Below the pieces are notes generated by a model, which made no database searches, was not told the DNA's origin, and was given only the letters and a program-made list of their open reading frames with translations. A program made the position numbers and the translations under genes. Below are positions 35,584 through 46,199 of a DNA stretch of 64,000 nt, piece after piece (the stretch's first letter is position 1; every line of letters starts with the position of its first letter). This DNA comes from Scleromitrula shiraiana (lineage: Eukaryota > Ascomycota > Leotiomycetes > Helotiales > Sclerotiniaceae): positions 1,721,001 through 1,785,000 of the forward strand of contig JABELC010000008.1 in NCBI GenBank assembly GCA_028455995.1, in the 5' to 3' direction.

Positions 35584-36330
35584 GATTCTTTTTTTTTTTT
35601 TTTTTTTTTTTTTTTCATGGTCATGATGGATGGATGCTTTGAATTTAATTGAGTATTAGATAATTGGGAAATTTTGAGTTGGACTTGATTTATTAAGTTT
35701 CCTCGTTCTGCTTCACTTTGCTACTCGTGATCGATCAATTGATACATGAAAATAATCTTGATATATATATATATCGGTTCGCTAATAGAACATCAGTTAG
35801 TCCGACGAGTGCGAAGAAAATATTATGATGTGAAGGTGGGGTAAGCACTAGCGTTACCATTTAGCATCGCAAAATGATGTGACCCATTCAGAACCATTGT
35901 GCGATCCACTTTCATCAGATGTGGGAAAACGATTACGACTTATTTGCGGATATCTTTGAGAGAAAAGAAAATAAAGAAGCTTGCGTTATTCCATCATGTT
36001 ATCATATAACACGGTCATTTTTTAACTTATTACTTCCTAATATCAACAGCGACTTACAAATATCCTCATGACGGCTTGTTCGTAGCTTTTTCCGAGCTTC
36101 CCGCCCTCGGTCCCGTCGCCGTTTCATCGCCTTTTGTTCTTAGGCTCTTTTTACGTCTCATGGTCGATTTTTTCAGTATTGGTTTTCCGGCAGAATTCGT
36201 CGTGGAATCTGTGCCGTTACCCTTCGATGGTTCATGAGAACCTTCTCGGTCTCTCTTGTTACTTGCTGCATCTTTATATTTGTTTCTATATTTATCTCGT
36301 TTAGAACTTTTCCTCTCTCTAGGTTTATCC
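35584..36330. other. Intergenic between convergent genes, with T27 tract
   Basis: A run of 27 T at 35589-35615 lies a few bases after the stop of the coiled-coil gene. Lys-rich frames on the minus strand at 36066-36400 may be the out-of-frame 3' end of the next gene. No other feature was seen. Confidence 0.45.
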
Positions 36331-37570
36331 TCAGTTCTTCTTTCGGGCTTTTTCCGCATCTCTCTTCTGTTGAGACTGGCTGGCTGCTGGGCTCTGAAAT
36401 TTCCTCTGATCGTTTTCTGCCTTCCCTTTACCTTCATGGTGCGATTTAGATGAATGTCTTTTTGGCTTAACTTTGGCAGAGGCGTTGTCATCTGAAAATG
36501 AAGAGCTCGATATTGCTGCTTCTTTTTGTTTATAAAGTTCTTTTGCAGCCTTTCTCCGTATACTGGTAGTGGTTGAGAGATTATCATGACTACCTCGCGG
36601 GCGCAACATATGTTGAATCTCGTCCAGATTGATATCCGTACCACCAGTGACAAGGTCTCGAAGATTGTGCTTATCTTCAGGTAGTGTCAACCCAGGTGAT
36701 AAAGGTCCAGACGCCGGTGTATCAAAAACAAAATCACCCATATCTGGAGTAATCCCGGAAGGACTGAATTGACTCCCGATCGCAGCACTGCCGATGCCGC
36801 TGAAATCCGATACATCGAATTTAAAGGCTGGCGGTGGATTTTTCCTGTGTTCTGAACGAATTGGTTTGGCTCCGAGCTTGCTATCATCTTCACTTGGTGG
36901 GTTGGGGTCAATGTTCGAAGTAGAACGTTTGTGAAGACTGCTACGCTTTCCTGAGGCGCTCCGCCGAGCCGATCTCGTTATTTCGCTGCTAGAACTTTGT
37001 GCTAGTGGCCCGGCCAGGGTACCTTTCTTGATTAAGTTGAAAACAGCAGTTAAGTGTGCTACGTCACAGTCTAATCCGGCATCCCGGTACGATGGCCATG
37101 ATCCCGTAATTCCTGGATCCCATAAATCTATCATTTGTGGTTCAATCCCCTTAGGTGCGCGGTATACCTTCCACAATTTCAAGGATGTTGATGCCAACGT
37201 AGCAGTGTGGATAAAATTGACACGTTTATTAGCTATCAAGTAATTTATAGCATAGCCATTCGCTTGAGTCTCTAGTTTAACAAGACTCCTAATCTTCATA
37301 TCTTCACCCGGGTGCCGTTTCACCTCGGCCAATATCAAAACATTTTGCGTCCAGTGGATATTGAAGTATTGAACTGTGAGATCAACTTGCTCGTCTGTTC
37401 CCTTTTGAGGCTTGGGAGAATATCGGGAATTGATCGTGTACTGATCTCTATGAAATCCCTTCAATGAAAAAAAGTCTCCCGGAAATGTACCAACTTTTCT
37501 TCTTTGGCTAGATTTCCATATATGTCGAACTCTGCCGAGGCTTCAAGGTGGGAATGTTCAAGTCGTTTTC
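36331..37570 (-). pseudogene. PD-(D/E)XK-like domain gene with homopolymer frameshift
   Basis: The main frame, ending at 36331, reads LKGFHRDQYTINSRYSP, VQYFNIHWTQNVLILAEVKRH, ANGYAINYLIANKRVNFIHTATLAS, SLKLWKVYRAPKGIEP and a Ser/Lys-rich tail. ILAEVK has the E-x-K and hydrophobic-strand look of PD-(D/E)XK nuclease-fold domains (inference). Just upstream, a different frame carries EASAEFDIYGNLAKEEKLV and HFRETFF. The two frames meet at a seven-base homopolymer (A7 on +, 37467-37473), where one extra base would join them. A plausible intron lies at 37571-37651 (GTGAGC...CACCAG), with a further coding-like stretch upstream to about 37742, but no start ATG was found. Lys-rich sequence also continues in another frame beyond the stop at 36331. 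It is either a pseudogene or a sequencing indel in an intact gene. Confidence 0.45.
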
Positions 37571-38769
37571 TGGTGTTCAGTCCATGGGATTCTCACTCTT
37601 CCATGAGTTGCTATCCCTTGGAAATCTATTGTCCGGTGTAAATGCGCTCACTTGAGTGGATTGATGATCGTATTTAATGGATCGCTCCGTTGCAAGGCTG
37701 GGTTGGCGAGGTTGGGAGAAGTGGAGGGAAAGATATCGAATCTAGTTGGCAATCACGTGGTACAGGAAATAGCGGGTGTAAACTCACTAATTAGGAGACT
37801 TACTATATGGGACTTACTATCCAGAAGTAGTTTGGGATAAACGTTGAACGTTGTGTTAGATGTGATATGTAATATGCATCTGAATATTGGGAGGCGTTGA
37901 TATGCCGTGCATGAGGCTTGCATCCATCCTTGATTTGAGCTCGTCTGCAAATGACAGGCCGCAGCTGTGCATAACCACGCACTTTCAGAATAATTCTGAA
38001 CAATTGTATGATGGATGCTCGTATATCCGTCTTCTGTCAGTGTTGTTCATTGCAGGAGATATTTGAGCATATTCAACTATTGCAATGGATGATTAGAGAT
38101 TTGATTACGGTCCGTTATTCCAATTATCATCAGTCATTGTACTACCAGAGAAGTTCTGTCGAAGCATATTTTCTTGCAGTAGCAGTGGTGTAGATGGGCA
38201 GTCTAGGATACAGGCTTGCCCGTATACTTTTATATACATCAGAGACATTGATGCAGCTCGCCTTCCTCATTGCGTATAGATTGGGTCCCGGTATGGGATT
38301 CCGAGAAAGCTGTGGAGCCAATTTACGTACCTGCAGAGTGGCCATATCATATCGAGCTTTCTTCATGAAGGAACATGTATAACTAGGTATATGGCGAAGG
38401 TCTAAAGGGCTTTGTTGATGCCGAGTTTCGAATCTATTACGTAGGGAACCAATTGGATAGATTCCATTGAGAGCAGCTCTTCGCCTATTTCGGCCAAAAG
38501 AGAAGACGAGTGCGAGGGAACCTTGAGATGTTTGTCTAGTGAGCCCGTCAACGTGGATGTAGCCTTGAATACCTCTAGAATGGTGGCACTAACCAGATGT
38601 TGGAAACCCGAAAAGCGATTTCCAACACTGAAGGTTATATGCAGTTATACAGTCATATACCTACAGAATTAATTATGGCCGGAAACAAATTGTCAAACAT
38701 TTGTGTTCTGAAAGATGATATGTAATAATCTATGGAATATGTTCGTGATTGACAAAAGCTTGTTGAACT
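37571..38769. other. Mostly non-coding; unresolved 5' end of the preceding gene
   Basis: 37652-37742 (minus) may be an upstream exon of the PD-(D/E)XK-like gene. The rest shows no convincing frame, repeat or RNA gene. Confidence 0.35.
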
Positions 38770-39530
38770 TTATCGAATCTTCTTGTTACGGACATTCTTG
38801 CCGTTGGTATATTGCTGGAGTGGCATTTTCTTCGCTTCCCACTTCTCCCATCCAGACTGACATAGATCTTCTTCGACAACCAAATCTCTCATCCTAAATA
38901 GCCTCGTCACATATAAATCCAAAATCCATGCAAGCAAGCCTGATCTTCTTACAACAGTGGTAAACAAAAACCACACTATAGCACTTCCTGCACCCGCAAC
39001 ACAACCGACAATAACTTGCTTGGGGGTATGATAATTCAAATATATCCTGCTCCAGGCGACCAATCCAGCATTCAATAACGCCAGCCCAGATAACCCAAGC
39101 CGCGCTCCAATACTCAAAGGCGTATGCGAGGATGTTGGCCTTTTTGGAACATGTCTGAGCAATAGGAATAATGTCAAACTCAAGGAGAAGAAAGCCACGA
39201 ATTGAGCGTGTGATGAAGGCATTCCATAACCTTTTCCATGCATTTGTTTCGGTCGTTCCTCTTTCAATATACGTTTTAATACGAAATTCAGTGCTTCACA
39301 TGTCATTTGCCCACCAAACATCATAAGTATTTCGATCTCGCGGGTCGACCAAATGAGAGTAGCATACACGACACAAAGTCCTTGGGGGACGAGAGCTAGC
39401 CAAGCGCATAAATAAGAGATGGGGTCGTTAGGATCCTAAATTCGTCAGCGTAAGTCGAGTTGTTCGAGGAAGGGGTTCATACATAATGAACATGCGTCAA
39501 GGAAAGAGACGCCAGGGGAGTGTCTGCCAT
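38770..39530 (-). CDS. CAX4: Dolichyl-diphosphatase, PAP2 family
   Basis: Exon 39530-39483 (MADTPLASLSLTHVHY) joins exon 39435-38770 across a 47-bp intron, giving 237 residues. The junction restores HYDPNDPISYLCAWLALVPQ, typical of the family N-terminus. All three PAP2 phosphatase motifs are present: K-x6-RP (KRILKEERP), PSSH in GMPSSHAQF, and SR-x5-H (SRIYLNYH). Four or more hydrophobic segments are visible (VAFFSLSLTLFLLL, LGLSGLALLNAGLVAW, VIVGCVAGAGSAIVWFLF). By family knowledge it removes a phosphate from dolichyl pyrophosphate on the luminal side of the ER, recycling the lipid carrier for N-glycosylation. Length fits yeast Cax4/Cwh8. Confidence 0.9.
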
Positions 39531-40136
39531 TATATCGTCGGGTTTGATCTATTCTTCGTGTGAATAGTTTTAACTTAAACACACTGGTCCCTTTTTTGGT
39601 TCGAAGATCCTGTAACTCTATGACTCTCGCGGTCAATGGATCTCGATCAATTGTAACTATTGCCGCATGCCATATCGATACCGCACGAATATATTGCAAA
39701 TTTGTTGTTGTCAACGTGCGATGAGTTACCTTCAATGTTGGTGAATATGTGGAGGTTTATTCTTGAAGCTCGGCATAAGATTAATAACTTTCGCCGGTCC
39801 AAATTTATTCATTTTAAAGCAGCGGGGCTTACCTTTATAGCGGCTCTCTAAAATATTTCTAGATTAGCACACCGGAGCCGGATAGATATTTTGATTTATC
39901 ATTCACTCTCTCAATTTTCATTCTTGTATCGCAACTTTCCATACTGCAGTAAATATATAATTCGACACAAAATTTTGAAAGGAATACAGTCAAGCAGAAA
40001 GATATATTCCATGACATCTCAATCTATAAGGATACCATCTCGAATGTATTTATCACGTTTATGACCTTAACGGACGACGCAGAAGCCGCTTCAGACTCCA
40101 ATATTTCAGGTGGCATTCTTCCTAGTTTCCACAACT
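39531..40136. other. Divergent promoter region
   Basis: About 600 bases between the divergently transcribed dolichyl-diphosphatase and E3 ligase genes. Probable leaders on both sides; no specific site was recognised. An ATG at 40060 opens a short frame that ends just after the ligase start and could be an upstream ORF. Confidence 0.45.
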
Positions 40137-42131
40137 ATGGATGATCAGCGTCAAGAGGAGCTTGAGTGTGTAGCTGCCATATTTCCCGAAATAGAGTTTG
40201 ATGCAGAGAATCCATTTCACGCATCTATAGAATTATCCATCAATCCCCGGAAGCCAGTCACTGTCGCATTTCCAGCTGCCTCTGATGGCGAAATTCGTAT
40301 TGTTACCCCGGTACGATCTGTCAATTCCGATGATGAGGGAAAAGACCCTATCGATATCGATAATGCCATCGAATCGCACAAAGTAACGCATCTTCCATCT
40401 CTCCACCTTAATATTACTTTACCAGCTGGTTATCCGGAAACCGAGCCACCGAAATTTGAGCTATCAACGAATCCAGCATGGCTTCCACAATCTCGACTTC
40501 GCGAGCTTGAGGCAGGAGGTCGCACTATGTGGGAAGATATGGGTCATGACTTAGTTGTTTTTGCATATATTGATTCTTTACAACAAGGTGCTGAGAACGC
40601 CTTTGATTATGGAGAGGACGGCACCATTTTGGAAATACCACAAGATCACAAGATATCTTTACTTGACTTTGACATCAACGCGACACAGGCTGCTTTTGAG
40701 AAGGAAACTTTCAATTGCGGCATATGTCTAGGTAGAACATCCCAATTTGTGACATCATTATTTATAGCTAACATACTTATAGATCCCAAAAAAGGTTCGG
40801 TCTGCCACAAGATGGTCGATTGTGAACATGTATTCTGTATTCAGTGTCTGCAAGATTTCTACAACAATGCAATTAAAGAAGGGGATTTGGTTTCAGTGCG
40901 TTGTCTAGCTCTGAACTGCGCAAAGGAACGTACAGAACGTCAAGGGTCTACCAGAAAGTCACGAAAACCGAAGATGCAACTTAGCCCGAGCGAACTCCTT
41001 AAAATACCTCTGGAACATGGAGTCGTTACGAGATTTGTCAAGCTTAAACACAAGGCACAATTAGAATCAGACAAGAATACCGTATATTGCCCTCGAGAAT
41101 GGTGCAAAGGAGCTGCTAGATCGAAGAAATATCGAAAGCCTGAGGGGTTCGAGGAAATCGAAAGTTCTGATGAGGATTCCGACGCGGAGGATAGCCCAAA
41201 AACCAAAGATAAAGGTTTTGTGGCGGGAGCAGATTTGATCGCTATTTGCGAGGACTGTTCTTACGCATTTTGCAGTCGATGCTATCAAGGATGGCATGGC
41301 GAATTTAAAATCTGTACTCCCAAGAGGGAAAATGGAGAGCTTACAGCAGAAGAAAAAGCCTCTTTGGAGTATATGAATCTTCATACTACACCTTGTCCTA
41401 CATGCGCAGCTCCTACTCAAAAGACGCACGGCTGCAATCATATGATTTGCTTCAGATGCAATTCGCACTTTTGTTATCTATGCTCGTCTTGGCTAGACCC
41501 TTCAAATCCATATAAACACTATAATATTGACACAACAGGATGTTATATGCGACTCTGGGAATTGGAGGGTGGTGATGGAGATGATGTTGGTCTTGGATAT
41601 GTTGGAGGTATCCAACGTCCTCCGATAGTTGAAATTCCCGAAGAGGAGGAAATCATACAATTTGAAGTCGAGGAGCCTGACCCGGAGATTGAAGAGCCTA
41701 TAGAGGAGGAAGAACAAGGAGTACGACAAGAGTTAGAACGTCAAGGTCCACTCGTTCTACGCATCAATCAACCACGTCCAGTGGCGAATGCCGCCCCTGC
41801 GGTCCCTGATGCTCCACAACCACCTCGAAATGATCGTGCAGCTCAAGTAAATAGACAAAATCGGGCTCGCGGTAACGCTGTTCCTCGTGGTCAACGAGGA
41901 AATCCTCAAGGACGTCCCGGTGTAGTGGACCCACAACAGATTCCTCGTCATGTTGCAGGACTCGAACAAAACAGACCTGATATAATCCGAGATCCCGAGG
42001 ATCAGAATGCAGCAAATCAGGCTTGGGTTCAAAGATTCGTACAGATGGCACTTAATGATGAAGAAGATCAATTGGATTGGGATAGTGATGATGAAGACAA
42101 CCACGCCGCATGGGAAATTCCAGTTCGGTAG
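40137..42131 (+). CDS. RWD-RING-IBR-RING (RBR) E3 ubiquitin ligase, Itt1/RNF14-like
   Basis: The model splices 40137-40731 to 40783-42131 across a 51-bp intron and gives 647 residues. The N-terminus (QRQEELECVAAIFPEIEFD…LNITLPAGYPETEPPKFEL) is an RWD domain. RING1 starts CGICLDPKKG and continues CHKMVDCEHVFCIQCLQDF. The IBR includes YCPREWC, ICEDCSYAFCSRC and GWHGEF. RING2 reads PCPTCAAPTQKTHGCNHMIC, with the expected catalytic Cys in HGCNHM (residue 416 of the spliced protein), then CYLC. An acidic then Arg/Gly/Gln-rich tail follows. RWD plus RBR is the RNF14/Itt1 architecture, linked to ribosome and translation-termination quality control. The intron length is a multiple of three and has no stop, so retention would add 17 residues after CGICL. 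ATG 40137 was chosen as it directly precedes the RWD. Confidence 0.92.
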   Translation: MDDQRQEELECVAAIFPEIEFDAENPFHASIELSINPRKPVTVAFPAASDGEIRIVTPVRSVNSDDEGKDPIDIDNAIESHKVTHLPSLHLNITLPAGYPETEPPKFELSTNPAWLPQSRLRELEAGGRTMWEDMGHDLVVFAYIDSLQQGAENAFDYGEDGTILEIPQDHKISLLDFDINATQAAFEKETFNCGICLGRTSQFVTSLFIANILIDPKKGSVCHKMVDCEHVFCIQCLQDFYNNAIKEGDLVSVRCLALNCAKERTERQGSTRKSRKPKMQLSPSELLKIPLEHGVVTRFVKLKHKAQLESDKNTVYCPREWCKGAARSKKYRKPEGFEEIESSDEDSDAEDSPKTKDKGFVAGADLIAICEDCSYAFCSRCYQGWHGEFKICTPKRENGELTAEEKASLEYMNLHTTPCPTCAAPTQKTHGCNHMICFRCNSHFCYLCSSWLDPSNPYKHYNIDTTGCYMRLWELEGGDGDDVGLGYVGGIQRPPIVEIPEEEEIIQFEVEEPDPEIEEPIEEEEQGVRQELERQGPLVLRINQPRPVANAAPAVPDAPQPPRNDRAAQVNRQNRARGNAVPRGQRGNPQGRPGVVDPQQIPRHVAGLEQNRPDIIRDPEDQNAANQAWVQRFVQMALNDEEDQLDWDSDDEDNHAAWEIPVR

Positions 42132-42889
42132 CAATATTGGGAAGGAAGGCCCTTTTTGATGAGAATATGAATATGATGAAATTTTTGAGCGGACATTAAT
42201 GCACAGTTGACGGGTGCTGGGAAGAGATTTATGAGATCAATGACTTTATTTTTTTTAATATAGGAATTACCGCATTGTATTATAAAGGCAAGGGCGTGGA
42301 ACAATCTTTTACTTTTTACTCATTAGGGATAGTACAGTTTTGAAAGGAAAGCTCTTCATCTAGTGTATATTCCATCTAAAGATTATAACCATGAATAAAT
42401 TAAATACATGTTTTCACTTGCTGGTGCTGTGAACTCTTACTAGGTAGTGACTCTAAGTATGGGTATCTAAAACACACATTTGCTAAGCTGAGCTCGTGAA
42501 ATAAAAGGTCGACCGGAGAAGATAAGCAAGGTACGTAAGACCGACCTACATAAGAATATGAAATATGCTTACTTCTCATCTAACTGCATATTTAAAATAC
42601 TCTACATGTCTCCATCCTTTTATATTTATACCCCACCCATACAATCAACGTCCTTAGAAAATCTCGCTTCCAACCCTTATCAAAATGCAATTCTTCTCTT
42701 CCCTTCATCCTACCATATCAAATAACATCAAAACAAAAAAACTTTTCGTTCGCCGGAAATCGAACTCGTCATCTATACTCAGCATACTGAATGAATGAGT
42801 CACAAAAGCCATAAGATATATTGATTGAGTAATCACTAATGAGGCGTCTAGACTAATCGGCGCGCGCCTCGACCATTAGTAAGAGTAGA
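42132..42889. other. Intergenic, border of the accessory region
   Basis: The 3' side of the E3 gene leads into the duplicated block. A segment near 42743-42800 resembles a tRNA 3' half in places but does not fold, and is listed under rejected items. Confidence 0.4.
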
Positions 42890-43690
42890 ACTTATTGGTT
42901 TACTAACATCAAGCATTTCTGTCGATTAATATAGAAGAAGAAAACTATAAATGTAACCAATATATCCTTTATTTTATCATCAATACTCACTCGTACTTCC
43001 AGCATATCACAAAACAATACCAACAACAAACCAGCATCCAATTGAACTTCCATACTCCTCTCAATATAGAACAATCTCACCAGACTATTCATTACTATCC
43101 AACAACTACAATAAAGCTAACTGATATTTAAAATGGTTTCCGACAGAACTCATTCACGCACTCGCTCTGTCCCAGAGAGGGCACCTTATCTTTTTTGCAC
43201 TGAGTGTATTGCGAGGACGTTCATTTGTAGAATTTGCCAAGCCGTGTCTGTTGATTGTGATATTCTGCGATGCGATGCTCATCGCCATCTATCCTATGAC
43301 CCTGATAGAAGTCAACAACTACCACAGCAGACGCTTCTTGGGGTCAGGTGTCCTACTTGCAGGGGGATGGATTCAGGTTTCAGCCATGAGCAGGGTAATG
43401 ATCGTCCAGATTCCACGAACAGGGGGAGACAACCTGAACGATTTGAGTATACGGTCCACGGAAATCACCATACTAATGGTGGTTATACTCAGGGACATAG
43501 ACGTTAGTTCCGTATAGTAAGGGCAATGGAATCTCCAGCTTGGATACTCAGCTACTTGCTAAGAAAAATGGGCATTAAAAGAAGCTATTATAATAGATGT
43601 AGGCCATGATATTTGATCAGAGGGCTTAGGACTTTGTGTTTAAAAGCATTTATAAATGTATTTAAAACAGATTACAATAGTGAAAAATGA
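42890..43690 (+). repeat. Segmental duplication, copy 1
   Basis: This block and 46200-47040 share 5' and 3' flanks in the same orientation. Example: ATATCCTTTATTTTATCATC occurs at 42960 and 46281, and TTAGTTCCG/GATAGTAAGG-type sequence follows both stop codons. Copy 1 keeps more C and G than copy 2. The duplicated unit includes about 240 bases upstream and about 190 bases downstream of the small gene. Confidence 0.85.
43133..43507 (+). CDS. Small Cys-rich (zinc-ribbon-like) protein, paralogue 1
   Basis: A 124-residue frame starts at ATG 43133 (MVSDRTHSRTRSVPERAPYL). Cys layout: FCTEC-x7-CRIC, then LRCDAH, then RCPTC. CxxC pairs plus C-x2-H suggest one or two zinc sites. There is no signal peptide or membrane segment, so an intracellular protein is likely. 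The C-terminus is polar, ending HGNHHTNGGYTQGHRR. Its paralogue lies at 46457-46855 in a duplicated block; the shared protein features are MVS-R-SRTRS, C-x2-C-x6/7-C-x2-C, LRC-x2-H and a His/Gly/Asn tail. I do not recognise the family. The intact frame beside RIP-affected DNA argues for a functioning gene, but no expression evidence is available. Confidence 0.6.
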   Translation: MVSDRTHSRTRSVPERAPYLFCTECIARTFICRICQAVSVDCDILRCDAHRHLSYDPDRSQQLPQQTLLGVRCPTCRGMDSGFSHEQGNDRPDSTNRGRQPERFEYTVHGNHHTNGGYTQGHRR

Positions 43691-43817
43691 AAGAAAATAT
43701 GCGTAGTAATGTTATAAAACTAGTGTGATTAACATTTAGATTGATTTACTAGTAAAACAATCAAAATCTAGAATCATATCATTATTATAGAAGATAATTT
43801 GAGAATCAAATAATATA

Positions 43818-45242
43818 AAAACTTTCAAGTTATATTTTGATTCATATACTCGATTAAATTAAAATTCAAGCACGCGTTAATTTCTAAAAACCGTCAAAAT
43901 CATCGATTTTATACAAAACACTTTTTAAGTCGATGTAAATAAATCGATCAATTATTTATAGAATTATTTAAAATATTGAATATACATTATTTTTATATTA
44001 AAATATTTACTATTAAAATTTAAAAATTAAATAATAATTTTGAAATTTATAATATTTAATTAAATATAAAATAAAAATCATATAAAAATATTATAATTTT
44101 AATTTAATTTAAATCAACTAAATCACTATATTAGAAAATAATAAAAATATATATAATTATATAAAAGAAAAACTTTTATTTAATATAAATATTATATATT
44201 AAAATTTAATATAATATTCTTTAAAAATCGAAATTATAAAAGTATTTTCAACTTTTTAAAATTTTTAAAATTTTTAATAATTTATTTAAATCAAAATTAA
44301 ATTAAATAATATTTTAATATGATAATTATAAGAATATAAACTATTATATATAAAAATTTAAGGTAATTTTAATGATTTTTAAAAATCAAAATTAATATAA
44401 TAATATTTAATATTTAATATTTACAAGCATTATATATACTCTTTTTAACTTTATTATATTATATCTTTTATATATTTTTAATATTATAAAGGGATAAATA
44501 TATTGTTTGTATGACTCCGGGGGTATGGAACTATACAATTACGGTATCAATCTGTATTGTATTATTTGTTCAAGGAGATCAAGAAGGGTGTTGTACGCCG
44601 TTGAGAGTATATATCTCTTCAACGGGCACGTGACGTAAGGTCACGTGCTGACTATACAGACATATATAGTATAAAATACTAAATATAAAATATATATAAA
44701 TATCATAATTTTAAATAAATAATAATACAGATCTGATATATACTTTTTTATATATAATACAATATTATTAATATAATTATATAGAAATAAAATAACATTC
44801 TTCCATTTCAACGATTTTTAAACGAATTTTAATCTTGATCTCCTCCAATTAATCATTCTGTATCATTATAATATATATGATATTTATATTAAATAAAAGC
44901 TTTTTTTTATATATTTATATATATTTCTATTATTTTTTAATATAATAATTTGTTTGATTTAAGTTAAATTAAAAATATAATATTTTTATATAATTTTTAC
45001 TTTGTATTTAATTAAATATTATAAATTTTCAAATTATTATTTAATCTATAAATTTTAATAGTAAATATTTTAATATAAACAGAATCTATATTTAATATCT
45101 TAAATAAATCTATAAATAAATGATCGATTTATTTACATGATCGTAAAAGTTGATTTATATAAAATCATTGATTTTGAAGCGATTTGTTTATTTTGCGCGT
45201 GCTTTAATTTTAATTTGATCGAGTATATTAAACTTGAAGTTA
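43818..45242. mobile_element. Inverted-repeat element, arms of about 390 bp, RIP-mutated
   Basis: The arm from about 43818 to 44205 is the diverged reverse complement of about 44865-45242. Matching landmarks are the outer ACTTTCAAGTT against AACTTGAAGT, and ATACTCGATTAAATTAAAAT against ATTTTAATTTGATCGAGTAT. Inner matches are AAATAAATCGATCAATTATT against AATGATCGATTTATTTACAT and TTTACTATTAAAATTTAAAA against TTTTAATAGTAAATATTTTA. About 650 bases lie between the arms, including a non-mutated core with two hairpins. No transposase frame survives. It could be a foldback or MITE-like DNA element, or two copies of one element in opposite orientation. Confidence 0.65.
44599..44648. other. Two adjacent perfect or near-perfect hairpins in the element core
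   Basis: The first palindrome is 44599-44624: CGTTGA and TCAACG arms, extended by GAG/CTC. The second is 44626-44648: GCACGTGAC and GTCACGTGC arms around GTAAG. They sit in the only GC-normal part of the AT island. Confidence 0.85.
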
Positions 45243-45361
45243 CTTTTATTAAATTTATAAATTATTGATTAATAAAGATTTTTTTTATTTATTAATTAAC
45301 TAAAAAAAGTTTTATTGATATTAATATATGAAATTTTAAAATAGAATTATATAAAAATAAA

Positions 45362-45522
45362 AATTATACTATTAAAATTATATTATTAAAATTATATTAT
45401 TAAAATTATATTATTAAACTTATATTATTAAGCTTATATTATTAAATTTATATTATTAAGCTTATATTATTAAACTTATATTATTAAATTTATATTATTA
45501 AACTTATATTATTAAACTTTAT
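45362..45522. repeat. 14-bp AT satellite (TTATATTATTAAAM), about 11 copies
   Basis: Regular 14-bp spacing is seen directly; variants differ at the last one or two positions. Confidence 0.85.
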
Positions 45523-46199
45523 TTATTGATATAATTTTTATTATTTTTTATATATAATTATAATTGATAAATTTATTAACGATTATAATTACTATATATT
45601 TTTATCATATAAAGTTTCTTAATAATCAATTAATGATCAATTGATAGTTAATTAACAATTATTGATGTAAGTGATCTATACGAATAATCTTTCAAGTTGC
45701 TTAATTGATCAACATTTTTTTTCCTAGTGCAATTCAACTTGAAGTTGATTAATTGGAACGAGGAGAAGCCTGGGCGTCACCACTGGTTGCAAGATTGAAA
45801 AAATTGAACGTTTTAGTTAGATTGATAACACCTCAATGAGGGGTACAGCAGGAATCATAGTTACAGGGGACATAAGCTTTTTTTAATATTGAGGTTGGAG
45901 TGTGGAGAAGTGAGGTTTCTTGTTGGTCGAACATGACCTAATTTCCTTTTGCGTTTTGATATTCTTGTACTTTGATATTCTTGTGCTTTAACTAGTTAGA
46001 TGTGGCGGAGGACTACTGTAACTCAATTTATATATAGGCTTCTCTATATAGCACTTCGATAGCTGAAAAGAGTATGGATTTTAATAAAAAAATGAAAAAT
46101 AAAAAAATAAAAAAAGATGTAATTGATTACAAGATCCACTTATTGATATAAAAAAACTTCGATATACGTCAGGATCACGATCATTCTTGTTATTTTTTT

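Larger units (their letters stand above)
43560..46190. other. Very AT-rich island, probable RIP-mutated transposon DNA
   Basis: Apart from a short mixed-composition core near 44500-44670 and the segment around 45740-46020, almost all bases are A or T. There are no usable frames. It contains the inverted-repeat element at 43818-45242 and a 14-bp satellite at 45362-45522. This is the composition expected of repeats mutated by RIP in ascomycetes (family knowledge); specific dinucleotide indices were not computed. Confidence 0.75.

Noticed and set aside
34524..35624. 366-codon frame on the minus strand opposite the coiled-coil gene
   Set aside because: It is the mirror of Lys/Glu-rich coil codons and the TATCG array (repeated RYDTI). 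No introns, motif or start context support it.
36066..36400. Lys/Arg-rich frame continuing past the stop of the PD-(D/E)XK-like gene
   Set aside because: It could be the true C-terminus after another frameshift, but both frames are low-complexity here and nothing decides between them.
42743..42805. tRNA-like segment with GTTCGA on the minus strand
   Set aside because: The T-arm and acceptor stems do not pair and no anticodon arm can be drawn, so it is at best a fragment.
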